From: Arthrobacter sp. StoSoilB20
Lineage (GTDB): Bacteria; Actinomycetota; Actinomycetes; Actinomycetales; Micrococcaceae
Length of the DNA: 64,000 nucleotides
Direction of reading: 5' to 3'
NCBI RefSeq assembly: GCF_019977295.1
Contig: NZ_AP024651.1
Span: 1,426,001-1,490,000, forward strand
Shown here: in pieces, positions 26,015-35,505 of the stretch
How the letters are laid out: every line of letters starts with the position of its first letter
Numbering within the stretch: position 1 is the stretch's first letter
Program-made: the position numbers and the translations under genes
The notes under the pieces: model-generated
Databases searched by the model: none
The model's input: only the letters and a program-made list of their open reading frames with translations
Told to the model about the DNA's origin: nothing

Positions 26015-26335
26015 GTGCAGCACTTGATTCTCGCCCTGACCGTTACCCCGTCGCCCAACCCCTCGGGCACGCTGCGGCCCGGCCTGTCCGAGGACCAGGT
26101 GACGCCCGGTACATGGGGCTTCGTCCTCACGGCCTTCATCGTCATCCTGACCACGTTCCTGATTGTGGACATGGTCCGCCGCATCCGGCGCGTCCGTTAC
26201 CGGGCCCAGGTGGAGGAAGCCCGGCTGGCCGCTGAGTCAGGGAGCGACGCGGAGACAGGGAACGCCGCGCCGACAGGGAACGCCGCGGCGCCCACAGCAG
26301 ATGAGAATGGCGATGCCGCGCCCGGGGCGCGCTGA
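26015..26335 (+). CDS. Small single-pass membrane protein (Rv1083-like position)
   Basis: About 106 residues with one transmembrane helix (TWGFVLTAFIVILTTFLIVDMV), a basic juxtamembrane RRIRRVRYRAQ, and a low-complexity Ala/Thr/Glu tail containing a near-repeat (AETGNAAPTGNAAAPT). GTG 26015 is chosen because AGAAGG lies 7 nt upstream; the frame is open to 25940. Mycobacteria have a similar small membrane protein (Rv1083) next to mca. Function unknown. Confidence 0.78.
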   Translation: MQHLILALTVTPSPNPSGTLRPGLSEDQVTPGTWGFVLTAFIVILTTFLIVDMVRRIRRVRYRAQVEEARLAAESGSDAETGNAAPTGNAAAPTADENGDAAPGAR

Positions 26336-26530
26336 GCTACCTGGCTGCAACCGGTGCTAATGAGCGGTGAAGGCGGCTCGCCCGTCTGAAGACCCGACGT
26401 CGGTGGGTTCAGCACCGCGCCGAAGTTCCCGCCGTCGCGGGTTCTTCAGTGGTGTGCCTCAGGCCGCTGCAGCCGCTGACATGCCCGTTTGCTTGCCGGC
26501 GATGGCCTCGGGCATCTGAAAGAGCGCGAA

Positions 26531-27172
26531 CTAGCTCAGCACAGCCATCATGATGGCGATGAAATGGGCAGCGAAGGCCAGTACGGTGAAGGCGTGGAAG
26601 AGTTCGTGGAAGCCGAAGTGCTTGAGGCTGAAATTGGGCTTCTTGATGGCGTAAAACACCGCGCCGGCGATGTACAGGGCGCCGCCCACGCAGATCAGGA
26701 TCGCCGCGGCCGCGTTGGCGCTGAAGAACTGCGGCAAGTAGAACAACGCCCCGCAGCCCAAGGCGATGTAGACGGGAACATACAGCCATCGGGGAGCATG
26801 CGTCCATAGAACCCGGAACAGCACCCCCACGATGGCGCCGGACCACACGAGCCACAACAGGGTGACGGCCTCGGAGCGTTCCAGCAACGACCAGGCCAGC
26901 GGAGTGTAACTGCCGGCAATGACCAGCATGATGTTGGTGTGGTCCAGCCGTTTGAGGACCATACGGACCTTGGGGGACCAGTTTCCCCGGTGGTACACCG
27001 CACTGACACCGAACAGCAGGAAGCCTGTTAACGCGTAGATGGCGGAGGTGATCTTGCGGTCCGCCGTGGGTGCCACCGACACCAGGACAATGCCCGCAGC
27101 GAGGGCAAAAGGAGCCGCGACAGCATGGATCCAGCCGCGCCAAAGGGGCTTGGTTTCAACGAGCTCAGCCAT
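26531..27172 (-). CDS. Hemolysin III family (PAQR-like) membrane protein
   Basis: Seven-helix protein of 213 residues in the HlyIII/TrhA group of the PAQR superfamily. Conserved motifs are RGWIHAVAAPFALAAGIVLV, LFGVSAVYHRGNW, DHTNIMLVIAGSYTPLAW and the C-terminal FGFHELFHAFTVLAFAAHFIAIM; the three His plus Asp are the expected metal site. Hemolysis is not implied; related proteins affect membrane lipid balance. TATTGT lies 6 nt before the ATG and overlaps one arm of a 22-bp palindrome, so a repressor is likely. Confidence 0.9.
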   Translation of the reverse strand: MAELVETKPLWRGWIHAVAAPFALAAGIVLVSVAPTADRKITSAIYALTGFLLFGVSAVYHRGNWSPKVRMVLKRLDHTNIMLVIAGSYTPLAWSLLERSEAVTLLWLVWSGAIVGVLFRVLWTHAPRWLYVPVYIALGCGALFYLPQFFSANAAAAILICVGGALYIAGAVFYAIKKPNFSLKHFGFHELFHAFTVLAFAAHFIAIMMAVLS

Positions 27173-27184
27173 GGTTAAACAATA
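27170..27184 (-). promoter_or_regulatory. Leaderless promoter of the hemolysin III gene
   Basis: On the minus strand TATTGT, six bases, ATG. Confidence 0.6.
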
Positions 27185-27204
27185 ACTTACGTTCCGGTAA
27201 GTTA
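27183..27204. promoter_or_regulatory. Palindromic operator
   Basis: TAACTTAC, six bases, GTAAGTTA: an exact 8-6-8 inverted repeat of TetR-operator size. Its left arm overlaps the hemolysin III -10 element, a position suited to repression. The cognate regulator is not recognisable in the window. Confidence 0.7.
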
Positions 27205-27324
27205 CCGCAGGGTAACAAGTGCGGGGTTGTTTTTGACCGCCTGCTGCACCGGCTGCCCAGCTGGGGAAGGTAGCCTAGGATGTGCGTCGTCGTCGTACAA
27301 GCAAGGAAGTCAGGTGAGAGTCCG

Positions 27325-28086
27325 GTGGAGCTGCCCGGTTTCCTTTATGGCTTCTATGAGCGCAAACTCCTCAGATCCCTGAAGCAGGACCAGATCCCGG
27401 GACACATTGGTGTCATGGTGGATGGCAACCGCCGCTGGGCGCGCCAGTTCAACGCACCCACCAGCCAGGGGCACCAGGCCGGTGCGGACAAAATCCACGA
27501 ATTCCTCGGGTGGTGCCAGGAGCTCGGCGTCAAAGTAGTGACGCTCTACATGCTCTCCACTGACAACATGAACCGCTCCGGTGAGGAACTTGACCTCCTC
27601 ATGGGAATCATCGCCAACACCATGGACCGCCTGGACGAAGACGAGGACGTCTCCGTCCACGCCATGGGTGCTCCTGAACTCCTGCCGGACTACCTCGCCG
27701 AACGGCTCAACAAACTCACGGCCCGCACGCCGGTCCACGAGAAGATCCATGTCAACGTCGCCGTCGGCTACGGCGGCCGCCGCGAAATCGTCGACGCCGT
27801 CCGGGAACTGCTGCACGACGCCGCTGCCAAAGGCCGGACCATGACGGAAGTGGCAGATGAACTTTCGGTGGACGACATATCCCGTTTCCTCTACACGCGG
27901 GGACAGCCAGACCCCGACCTGGTCATCCGTACCTCCGGCGAGCAGCGGCTCTCCGGCTTCCTGATGTGGCAAAGCGCTTACAGCGAGTTCTATTTCTGCG
28001 AGGCGTTGTGGCCCGCGTTCCGCAAGGTAGATTTCCTGCGGGCGCTTAGGGACTATGCCGGACGTCAGCGCCGCTACGGAACCTAG
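27325..28086 (+). CDS. Cis-prenyltransferase, (2Z,6E)-farnesyl diphosphate synthase type (Rv1086-like)
   Basis: Z-isoprenyl diphosphate synthase. The 253-residue product has the catalytic Asp33 in GVMVDGNRRWARQ, TLYMLSTDNMNR, HVNVAVGYGGRREIVDAVR and the diphosphate-binding DLVIRTSGEQRLSGFLMWQSAYSEFYF. The GNRRWAR variant (most UppS have GNGRWA) and synteny after hemolysin III match the M. tuberculosis short-chain enzyme Rv1086, which primes decaprenyl phosphate synthesis, so it need not be the essential UppS. GTG 27325 is preferred: a TAGCCT -10-like box at 27271 would start transcripts after the upstream ATG 27280. Confidence 0.87.
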   Translation: MELPGFLYGFYERKLLRSLKQDQIPGHIGVMVDGNRRWARQFNAPTSQGHQAGADKIHEFLGWCQELGVKVVTLYMLSTDNMNRSGEELDLLMGIIANTMDRLDEDEDVSVHAMGAPELLPDYLAERLNKLTARTPVHEKIHVNVAVGYGGRREIVDAVRELLHDAAAKGRTMTEVADELSVDDISRFLYTRGQPDPDLVIRTSGEQRLSGFLMWQSAYSEFYFCEALWPAFRKVDFLRALRDYAGRQRRYGT

Positions 28087-28106
28087 AGGCGGCAGGTTCA
28101 CCAAAA

Positions 28107-28205
28107 ATTAACGCCCCCGACATGCGACTTGCCGGGCGCGGGTTGCGGAAATGAATGTGTCCGGGATTACGTTAATCACATCAGCAGGCAAAACCGCCCG
28201 CTGAT
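28107..28205 (+). promoter_or_regulatory. Predicted folded RNA leader before the PhoH gene
   Basis: ATTAACG (28107-28113) pairs exactly with CGTTAAT (28170-28176), enclosing a GCGAC/GTTGC stem and CCCG/CGGG contacts. A second hairpin follows directly: ATCAGC-A-GGC with GCC-C-GCTGAT (28180-28205). More GC-rich stems occur up to 28310. It lies in the 237-nt gap before the start. I cannot match it to a known riboswitch. Confidence 0.4.
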
Positions 28206-28323
28206 CGGGGAGGCCAATACATGGAGCGGAACATCGCACCAGTTACATGGGAGGCCACGCCCGGCCTTCCGGCCGAGCCGCTTCACCATTAGGCCGGGCG
28301 AACTGCCCGGGGCTGGAGTCGAT

Positions 28324-29718
28324 GTGGCTATTTCTGAGCAACTGCCCGCAATGGTTTCCGACGGGGAAAGTGCAGCTACCTCTCGCGCCAAGCGCGTCCC
28401 TCAAACAGCGCGGACCAAAAAATCCGCCACAGGCCGCAGCTACGTCATCGATACGTCCGTCCTGTTGTCCGATCCGCACGCGTTGCTGCGATTCGCTGAA
28501 CACGAAGTCATAGTCCCCATCGTGGTCATCAGCGAACTCGAAGGAAAACGCCACGATCCAGAACTCGGGTACTTCGCCCGCAAAGCACTCCGGCTCCTGG
28601 ACGATCTGAGGATCGAACACGGAGGACTGGACCGATCCATCCCCCTCGGCACGGACGGTGGAATGCTGCGGGTGGAAATGAACCACATTTCCCCGGACGT
28701 GTTGCCGGCCGGTTTCCGTGGAGGCGACAACGACAGCCGCATCCTGGCCGTAGCCAAGAATTTGGCGAACGAGGGCGACAACGTCACTGTGGTGTCCAAA
28801 GACCTCCCCATGCGTGTCAAAGCCTCTGCCATGGGACTGCAAGCCGACGAGTACCGCAACGAACTCGTCAAAGACTCCGGCTGGACCGGGATGGCCGAGG
28901 TTGAGGCCAACGACGACGAAATCACCACGCTCTATGGCCACGAGCCGGTTTTCATTCCAGCTGCCGCCGAACTCCCGGTCAATACCGGCCTGGTCCTTCT
29001 GTCCAACCGCGGATCCGCACTGGGCAGGGTCGGGGCGGACAAGCAGGTTCGCCTGGTCAAAGGCGATCGTGATGTCTTTGGCCTCCACGGACGTTCCGCC
29101 GAGCAACGGCTGGCCATCGACATGCTCATGGACCCAGCCGTGGGGATCGTCTCCATCGGCGGACGTGCAGGCACAGGCAAGTCCGCGCTGGCCCTATGTG
29201 CCGGCCTGGAAGCTGTCCTGGAGCGCCGTGAGCACCGCAAAGTTGTAGTGTTCCGGCCCCTGTACGCAGTGGGCGGCCAGGAACTTGGCTACCTGCCCGG
29301 ATCCGAGTCCGAAAAAATGACCCCTTGGGCCCAGGCCGTGTTCGACACCCTGGGAGCCTTGGTGAGCCAGGAAGTGGTCGAGGAAGTCATGGACCGGGGC
29401 ATGCTTGAAGTCCTGCCCCTGACCCACATCCGTGGGCGCTCCCTGCACGACGCCTTCGTCATCGTCGACGAAGCACAATCCCTCGAGAAAAACGTCCTCC
29501 TCACCGTCATGAGCCGCATCGGACAAAACTCAAAGATCGTCCTCACCCACGATGTCGCCCAGCGCGACAACCTCCGGGTTGGGCGCCATGACGGTGTGGC
29601 CGCTGTTGTCGAGACGCTCAAGGGCCACCCCTTGTTCGGTCACATCACGCTGACCCGTTCGGAACGGTCGCCGATTGCTGCGCTGGTGACGGAGTTGCTC
29701 GAAGGGGCTGAAATCTAG
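28324..29718 (+). CDS. PIN domain-PhoH ATPase (PhoH2)
   Basis: Two-domain RNA helicase/RNase of the PhoH2 type. Residues about 40-165 form a PIN nuclease: [13 protein letters not shown] with Asp43, [16 protein letters not shown] and [16 protein letters not shown]. Residues about 240-464 form the PhoH ATPase with Walker [14 protein letters not shown] near 280 and Walker [12 protein letters not shown] near 380. PhoH2 proteins are sequence-specific RNA unwinding and cleaving enzymes, sometimes paired with an upstream antitoxin PhoAT; I see no antitoxin gene here. The start is uncertain: GTG 28324 follows GGAG by 5 nt, ATG 28351 is another option, and the frame is open to 28129. Confidence 0.88.
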   Translation: MAISEQLPAMVSDGESAATSRAKRVPQTARTKKSATGRSYVIDTSVLLSDPHALLRFAEHEVIVPIVVISELEGKRHDPELGYFARKALRLLDDLRIEHGGLDRSIPLGTDGGMLRVEMNHISPDVLPAGFRGGDNDSRILAVAKNLANEGDNVTVVSKDLPMRVKASAMGLQADEYRNELVKDSGWTGMAEVEANDDEITTLYGHEPVFIPAAAELPVNTGLVLLSNRGSALGRVGADKQVRLVKGDRDVFGLHGRSAEQRLAIDMLMDPAVGIVSIGGRAGTGKSALALCAGLEAVLERREHRKVVVFRPLYAVGGQELGYLPGSESEKMTPWAQAVFDTLGALVSQEVVEEVMDRGMLEVLPLTHIRGRSLHDAFVIVDEAQSLEKNVLLTVMSRIGQNSKIVLTHDVAQRDNLRVGRHDGVAAVVETLKGHPLFGHITLTRSERSPIAALVTELLEGAEI

Positions 29719-29788
29719 GTTCATTTCCGCACCGTGGTCACCACCGCGCGGCAACGGACTCCCGCCGTCGCTTAGACACAACGCAAAA

Positions 29789-29823
29789 GGACCCCGAAGG
29801 TCGCTGGGCGACCTTCGGGGTCC
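29789..29823 (-). terminator. Terminator between phoH and GNAT gene
   Basis: A 16-bp perfect stem, GGACCCCGAAGGTCGC with its complement around TGG. Four A on the left give a U-tract for the minus-strand GNAT transcript; it could also stop phoH. Confidence 0.85.
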
Positions 29824-29884
29824 GATGCGTCGCGATGCGCTCCTTCGCGGGAGACCGAAGCCACGCTGTCGCCGCGGGTGCCCG

Positions 29885-30529
29885 TTAGAGCTTGAGGTAG
29901 GTTTTCAGCGCTTCGTGGCCTTGGACTTTGAGGGTCCAGTCCGGGCGTTTGAAAGTGGTGGGAGTGAGCCGGACTTTTTGGACTTCCTGGGCTGTGTCTC
30001 CCCAGCCCTCCCGGGAGATGCCGTTCAGCTCGTAGCCGAGGCTGGTGGAGACGCCCAAGGACTTCTGGTTCCAGCGGGCGGCCTCGGATTCGGCCACTTC
30101 GGCGTTCAGGTAGTCGAAGGCATAACTCACGACGGCGGCCCGCATCTCCTTGCCAAAGCCCTTGCCTTGTGCGGACTGCTTGAGCCAAGAGCCGGTGCTG
30201 ACGGTTTTCAGCGTTGAGAAGTTCTTGGCGCCGATGTCCTGGACGCCGAGGAACTCATCCTCGTTCCAGACCGCGAGCAGAAGGGTCCAGGATTCCTGGG
30301 TGAAGTTAGCGCGGCAGCGCCAGTACCACTGGGCCATATTGGGAGCGAGTTCATCGTCCGGAAGATCGGTCCACGGGGTGCTGAACGGGCTCTTGCCGGG
30401 CTCGTGGACGCCGGAACGGGCCGCGGCGACGGCGGCCGGGATGTCGTCGTCGAGGACTGGACGGATGCTCAGCCTCGGGGTGGTGAGGACGAGTCCGAAC
30501 GGGGGCCAAATGTCTGCCAGCGATGTCAT
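29885..30529 (-). CDS. GNAT N-acetyltransferase (RimJ/RimL type)
   Basis: Acetyltransferase of 214 residues of the Acetyltransf_3 class: TPRLSIRPVLDDDIPAAVAAARSGVHEP at the N-terminus, then the acetyl-CoA motif GSWLKQSAQGKGFGKEMRAAVVSYAFDYLNAEVAESEAARWNQKSLGVSTSLGYELNG. Proteins of this class acetylate ribosomal-protein or other N-termini or small amines; the substrate cannot be inferred. ATG 30529 lies 6 nt after TAAGCT. Single gene. Confidence 0.88.
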   Translation of the reverse strand: MTSLADIWPPFGLVLTTPRLSIRPVLDDDIPAAVAAARSGVHEPGKSPFSTPWTDLPDDELAPNMAQWYWRCRANFTQESWTLLLAVWNEDEFLGVQDIGAKNFSTLKTVSTGSWLKQSAQGKGFGKEMRAAVVSYAFDYLNAEVAESEAARWNQKSLGVSTSLGYELNGISREGWGDTAQEVQKVRLTPTTFKRPDWTLKVQGHEALKTYLKL

Positions 30530-30541
30530 CGCCGTAGCTTA
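30527..30541 (-). promoter_or_regulatory. Leaderless promoter of the RimJ/L-type GNAT gene
   Basis: On the minus strand TAAGCT, six bases, ATG. Confidence 0.65.
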
Positions 30542-30611
30542 GCCCGGCAGGAGGAACCACGCGAGTCACGCCCGGGGAGGCTCATTCCAGCCTGTCCTGT
30601 CCCGTGATGCC

Positions 30612-30938
30612 CGCCGAGGGGTTGGATCTCGGGGCTTTGGTGGCTTCGATAGTGCCGGGAGCTCGCCGCTCGGCGGCGGGGGTGTTCCGTCACGTTCGCC
30701 GAGGGGTTGGATCTCGGGGTTTGGTGGCTGCGATACTGCCGGGAGCTCGCCCCTCGGCGGCGGGGGTGTTCCGTCACGTTCGCCGAGGGGTTGGATCTCG
30801 GGGTTTGGTGGCTCCGATAGTGCCGGGAGCTCGCCCCTCGGCGGCTGGGGTGTTCCGTCACGTTCGCCGAGGGGTTGGATCTCGGGACTTTGGCGACGTC
30901 GATACTGCCGGGAGCTCGCCCCTCGGCGGCGGGGGTGT
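30612..30938. repeat. Four tandem 84-85 bp palindromic repeats
   Basis: Units start at 30612, 30697, 30781 and 30865 with CGCCGAGGGGTTGGATCTCG and close with GCC(C/G)CTCGGCGGC. The 10-bp ends CGCCGAGGGG/CCCCTCGGCG pair, and an inner CTCGG/CCGGGAG can extend the stem. Units differ at about 3-8 positions, mainly in the centre (GGCTTC, GGCTGC, GGCTCC, GACGTC before GATA(G/C)TGCCGGGAGCTCG). The array fills the gap between two minus-strand genes. Same family as 15546-15763. Confidence 0.9.
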
Positions 30939-31699
30939 CATGCTGCGGGGCCTATGTCCCAAGGGATGTGGCGTCGGACGTCGGTGAGGTTCATGGACTC
31001 GGCCAGGAACAGGTCGTCCAACATGTACTCGTCCACCGCAAGGATCTTCAGCCAGTGGCCCTTTCCCGAGGTGTCTCCATCCAGGCTCTGGCTGGCCACA
31101 CAGACGCCGGTACCGGCGTCGATCCTGATCAACGTCCTCCCGGGGTGGGCCAGGGGTTCAGAGGGGTCAGAGGGAACGTAGGTCCGGCTCGGCGTGACGA
31201 TGGATTCCAAAGCCAGGCGGCCCTCATGGTAAACCTCCCGCGGTTGCTCAAGGAAGACCGGGTTGGTGTCGGGGAACTCCAGGGGAACCGGAGCGTTGCC
31301 GGCCAGTTCCACGGGATCCAGTGCTGCCGCGAGGCGGCCGTTGCCGAACGAGGGCTCCCCGTAGGCAGCCTCCGGTCGGCGGCGGACCAAGCCGGCGTCG
31401 TCGTAAACGGGCGTCACCAGATGGGCTGGAAGCAACCATGAGCGGCGTGTTGAGGAGACGTACAGATCATCCCGGGAGTCGTTGATGCCCGTGGTGCTGT
31501 GCAGCAATTGGCCGTCCGGAGTTTCCATGCGAAGAGCGCCTGGCCGCCTCAGCCATGCGCGGACCATGTTGGAGCCCGTCCCGGGCCTTTCCAGGTACTC
31601 GAAGCGGAGGCTCGTCCATTTCCACGGCGAAGAACGGCAAAGATTCCGAAATGTGGAGGAGAGGTCGAAACCCGGTCCTCCTGCACTGTAGCTCCCCAT
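30938..31699 (-). CDS. Hypothetical protein, 253 residues
   Basis: I do not recognise a family with certainty. The sequence has no signal peptide or transmembrane helix and looks like a soluble beta-rich protein: STFRNLCRSSPWKWTSLRFEYLERPG, LRMETPDGQLLHSTTGINDSRDDLYVSSTRRSWLLPAHLVTPVYD, RTLIRIDAGTGVCVASQSLDGDTSGKGHWLKILAVDEYMLDDLFLAESMNLTDVRRHIPWDI. The last part resembles actinobacterial proteins of about 220-250 residues annotated only as hypothetical. ATG 31699 lies 6 nt after TAAACT. Divergent from the prepilin peptidase gene; the stop codon abuts the repeat array. Confidence 0.75.
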   Translation of the reverse strand: MGSYSAGGPGFDLSSTFRNLCRSSPWKWTSLRFEYLERPGTGSNMVRAWLRRPGALRMETPDGQLLHSTTGINDSRDDLYVSSTRRSWLLPAHLVTPVYDDAGLVRRRPEAAYGEPSFGNGRLAAALDPVELAGNAPVPLEFPDTNPVFLEQPREVYHEGRLALESIVTPSRTYVPSDPSEPLAHPGRTLIRIDAGTGVCVASQSLDGDTSGKGHWLKILAVDEYMLDDLFLAESMNLTDVRRHIPWDIGPAA

Positions 31700-31711
31700 A
31701 TCCACAGTTTA
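31697..31711 (-). promoter_or_regulatory. Leaderless promoter of the 253-residue hypothetical gene
   Basis: On the minus strand TAAACT, six bases, ATG. Confidence 0.65.
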
Positions 31712-31748
31712 CGCAGCCCTTCAAGCGGGCCCGGCGGCCAAAGCGGGA

Positions 31749-31763
31749 TAGCATCCGAGAGTG
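31749..31763 (+). promoter_or_regulatory. Leaderless promoter of the prepilin peptidase gene
   Basis: TAGCAT, six bases, GTG. It lies only 37 bp from the divergent TAAACT box of the hypothetical gene. Confidence 0.65.
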
Positions 31764-32312
31764 ATCCGACGACTCTCCGACCTCTGGGATGCCAGCCCGC
31801 TGGGCTTCTGGCTGGTGATGGCCGCCTGCTTGTACTTCGTGGTGATGGCTGTCCGGCTCACGGTAATCGATGTGCGGAGCCACCTGTTGCCCAACCGCAT
31901 CGTTTTCCCTTCCTACGCCGTGGCCGGGGTGTTGCTGCTGGCGGCATCCCTCGTGTCGTTCTTGGACGGCGGAAGCAAGGGCCAGCAGCTTTCAGCCACG
32001 CTGTTCGCTGTACCGGGACTCCGGCTCCTCGCGGGAGGCGCTGTGCTGTGGCTTTTCTATTTCGTGCTGCGTCTCATCCACCCACCCGGCATGGGCTTTG
32101 GCGACGTCAAGCTGGCGGGTGTGTTGGGGCTCTACCTGGGCTACCTGGGGTGGAGCCACGTGTTTGCAGGGACGTTCGCCGCTTTCATTCTGGGTGGGCT
32201 GTGGAGCCTCGTGATTTTGGTCTCACGCCGCGGCACCTTGCGTTCGGCCATCCCCTTCGGCCCTTTCATGTTGGCCGGAGCGGCGGCTGCGATGGTGGTC
32301 CTGCCCTCTTGA
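31761..32312 (+). CDS. A24-family prepilin peptidase-like protein
   Basis: Aspartyl intramembrane protease of 183 residues, the short form without the N-methylase domain. The two catalytic aspartates are Asp37 in VIDVRSHLLPNRIVFP and Asp115 in MGFGDVKLAGVLG (the GxGDxK motif). About six hydrophobic helices. It should process type IV prepilin or Tad/Flp-type prepilins, but no pilus genes lie in the window. GTG 31761 lies 6 nt after TAGCAT. Confidence 0.9.
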   Translation: MIRRLSDLWDASPLGFWLVMAACLYFVVMAVRLTVIDVRSHLLPNRIVFPSYAVAGVLLLAASLVSFLDGGSKGQQLSATLFAVPGLRLLAGGAVLWLFYFVLRLIHPPGMGFGDVKLAGVLGLYLGYLGWSHVFAGTFAAFILGGLWSLVILVSRRGTLRSAIPFGPFMLAGAAAAMVVLPS

Positions 32313-32466
32313 AAATTCCAAAGAAAGGGAACTGCGGCCAAACTGCAACCCACCCCGTATTTTCGCGTTCACCGGGCTGCGGCATGCTTGGGCCAGCAGG
32401 TGTTTAAGCTACATGCTCGCCCTGAAGAACTCACACGCGACCATCGAAGTGAAGGAAAGCTGACAC

Positions 32467-32943
32467 ATGGGTGCACCGGAATTCGTCCTGAAACTGCGGG
32501 AAAAGATCGGTAACGATCCCCTTTGGCTTCCGGCAGTAAGGGGAGTGGTGTTCGACGACGACGGCAGGGTGCTGCTGGGCCAACGCGCCGACAACGGCCA
32601 CTGGGCCTTGATCACCGGAATGCTGGAGCCGGGTGAGCACCCGGCTCCCGGGTTGGTCCGGGAAATCTTCGAGGAAACGGCAGTCGTGGCCGAAACTGAA
32701 CGGATCATCGGCGTCGGGGTTGTAGGCCCGGTGACCTTTCCCAACGGCGACGTATGTGACTTCCTGGACATCACGTTCCGTTGCCGGTACGTCTCCGGGG
32801 AAGCCCGCGTGAATGATGATGAATCACTGGACGTGGGATGGTTCGCGCTGGATGAGCTTCCGGAGATGAGCGCTGGAAACCTCGAAGCAATCAGGCTTGC
32901 CACGGAGCCCGAAGGCCCCGTGGCATACCAAGTGGAGGACTGA
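32467..32943 (+). CDS. NUDIX hydrolase
   Basis: Pyrophosphohydrolase of 158 residues. The Nudix box runs from Gly51 to Val73 (GMLEPGE...REIFEETAV): G51, E57, R65, E66, E69 and E70 fit the consensus, but the expected Gly near the end is Ala72. The N-terminal LPAVRGVVFDDDGRVLLGQRADNGHWALITG and the family-typical FLDITFRCRYVSGEARVNDDESLDVGWFALDELPEM suggest a nucleotide-sugar/dinucleotide substrate class, not further resolvable. RBS GAAGGAAAG precedes the ATG. Its stop faces the MFS gene 6 bp away. Confidence 0.9.
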   Translation: MGAPEFVLKLREKIGNDPLWLPAVRGVVFDDDGRVLLGQRADNGHWALITGMLEPGEHPAPGLVREIFEETAVVAETERIIGVGVVGPVTFPNGDVCDFLDITFRCRYVSGEARVNDDESLDVGWFALDELPEMSAGNLEAIRLATEPEGPVAYQVED

Positions 32944-32948
32944 TACCG

Positions 32949-35320
<2,372 letters not shown>

Positions 35321-35330
35321 AAAGTAAAGT

Positions 35331-35357
35331 TTTGCACTCTAAGCTACAAAGTGCAAA
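35331..35357. promoter_or_regulatory. Palindromic operator of the TetR/MFS operon
   Basis: TTTGCACT, 11 bases, AGTGCAAA; the right arm contains the reverse-strand -35-like TTGCAC. A third half-site TTTGCACT is at 35304-35311. Confidence 0.75.
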
Positions 35358-35367
35358 AAGAGCCAGA

Positions 35368-35428
35368 AGTTTTTGTACAGCAGATGCCCTTGAGGGAGGG
35401 TCTTAGGGGCGTCTGCTGTACAAAAACT
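35368..35428. repeat. Long inverted repeat (22-bp arms)
   Basis: Arms AGTTTTTGTACAGCAGATGC.. and ..GCGTCTGCTGTACAAAAACT differ at one position and enclose about 17 bases. It lies between the fumC terminator and the TetR operator; it may be a second terminator or a mobile palindromic element. Confidence 0.8.
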
Positions 35429-35435
35429 CCGGGTA

Positions 35436-35481
35436 CGACGACGGCCGGTACCTTTCGTGCGAAAGGTACCGGCCGTCGTCG
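35436..35481 (-). terminator. Strong hairpin after fumC
   Basis: Near-perfect 20-bp stem (CGACGACGGCCGGTACC..., with CTTTCG/CGAAAG at the tip). It starts 24 bp after the fumC stop codon. Confidence 0.85.
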
Positions 35482-35505
35482 TGCGGTGAGTAAGGGCGCT
35501 AAGTG

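Noticed and set aside
27280..27324. Longer start (ATG 27280) for the cis-prenyltransferase
   Set aside because: The extra residues (CVVVVQARKSGESP) look non-coding, and a -10-like TAGCCT at 27271 would place the transcript start after this ATG.
28107..28323. Known c-di-AMP (ydaO-type) riboswitch upstream of phoH
   Set aside because: GC-rich stems and GGGG runs looked suggestive, but the conserved ydaO sequence blocks cannot be aligned by eye.
30612..30938. Possible CRISPR array
   Set aside because: Units are contiguous 84-85 bp tandem copies without unique spacers, and no cas genes are present.
30604..30987. Repetitive 127-residue ORF in the tandem repeat array
   Set aside because: It is only the translation of the 84-bp repeat (84 is divisible by 3); no RBS and no similarity.
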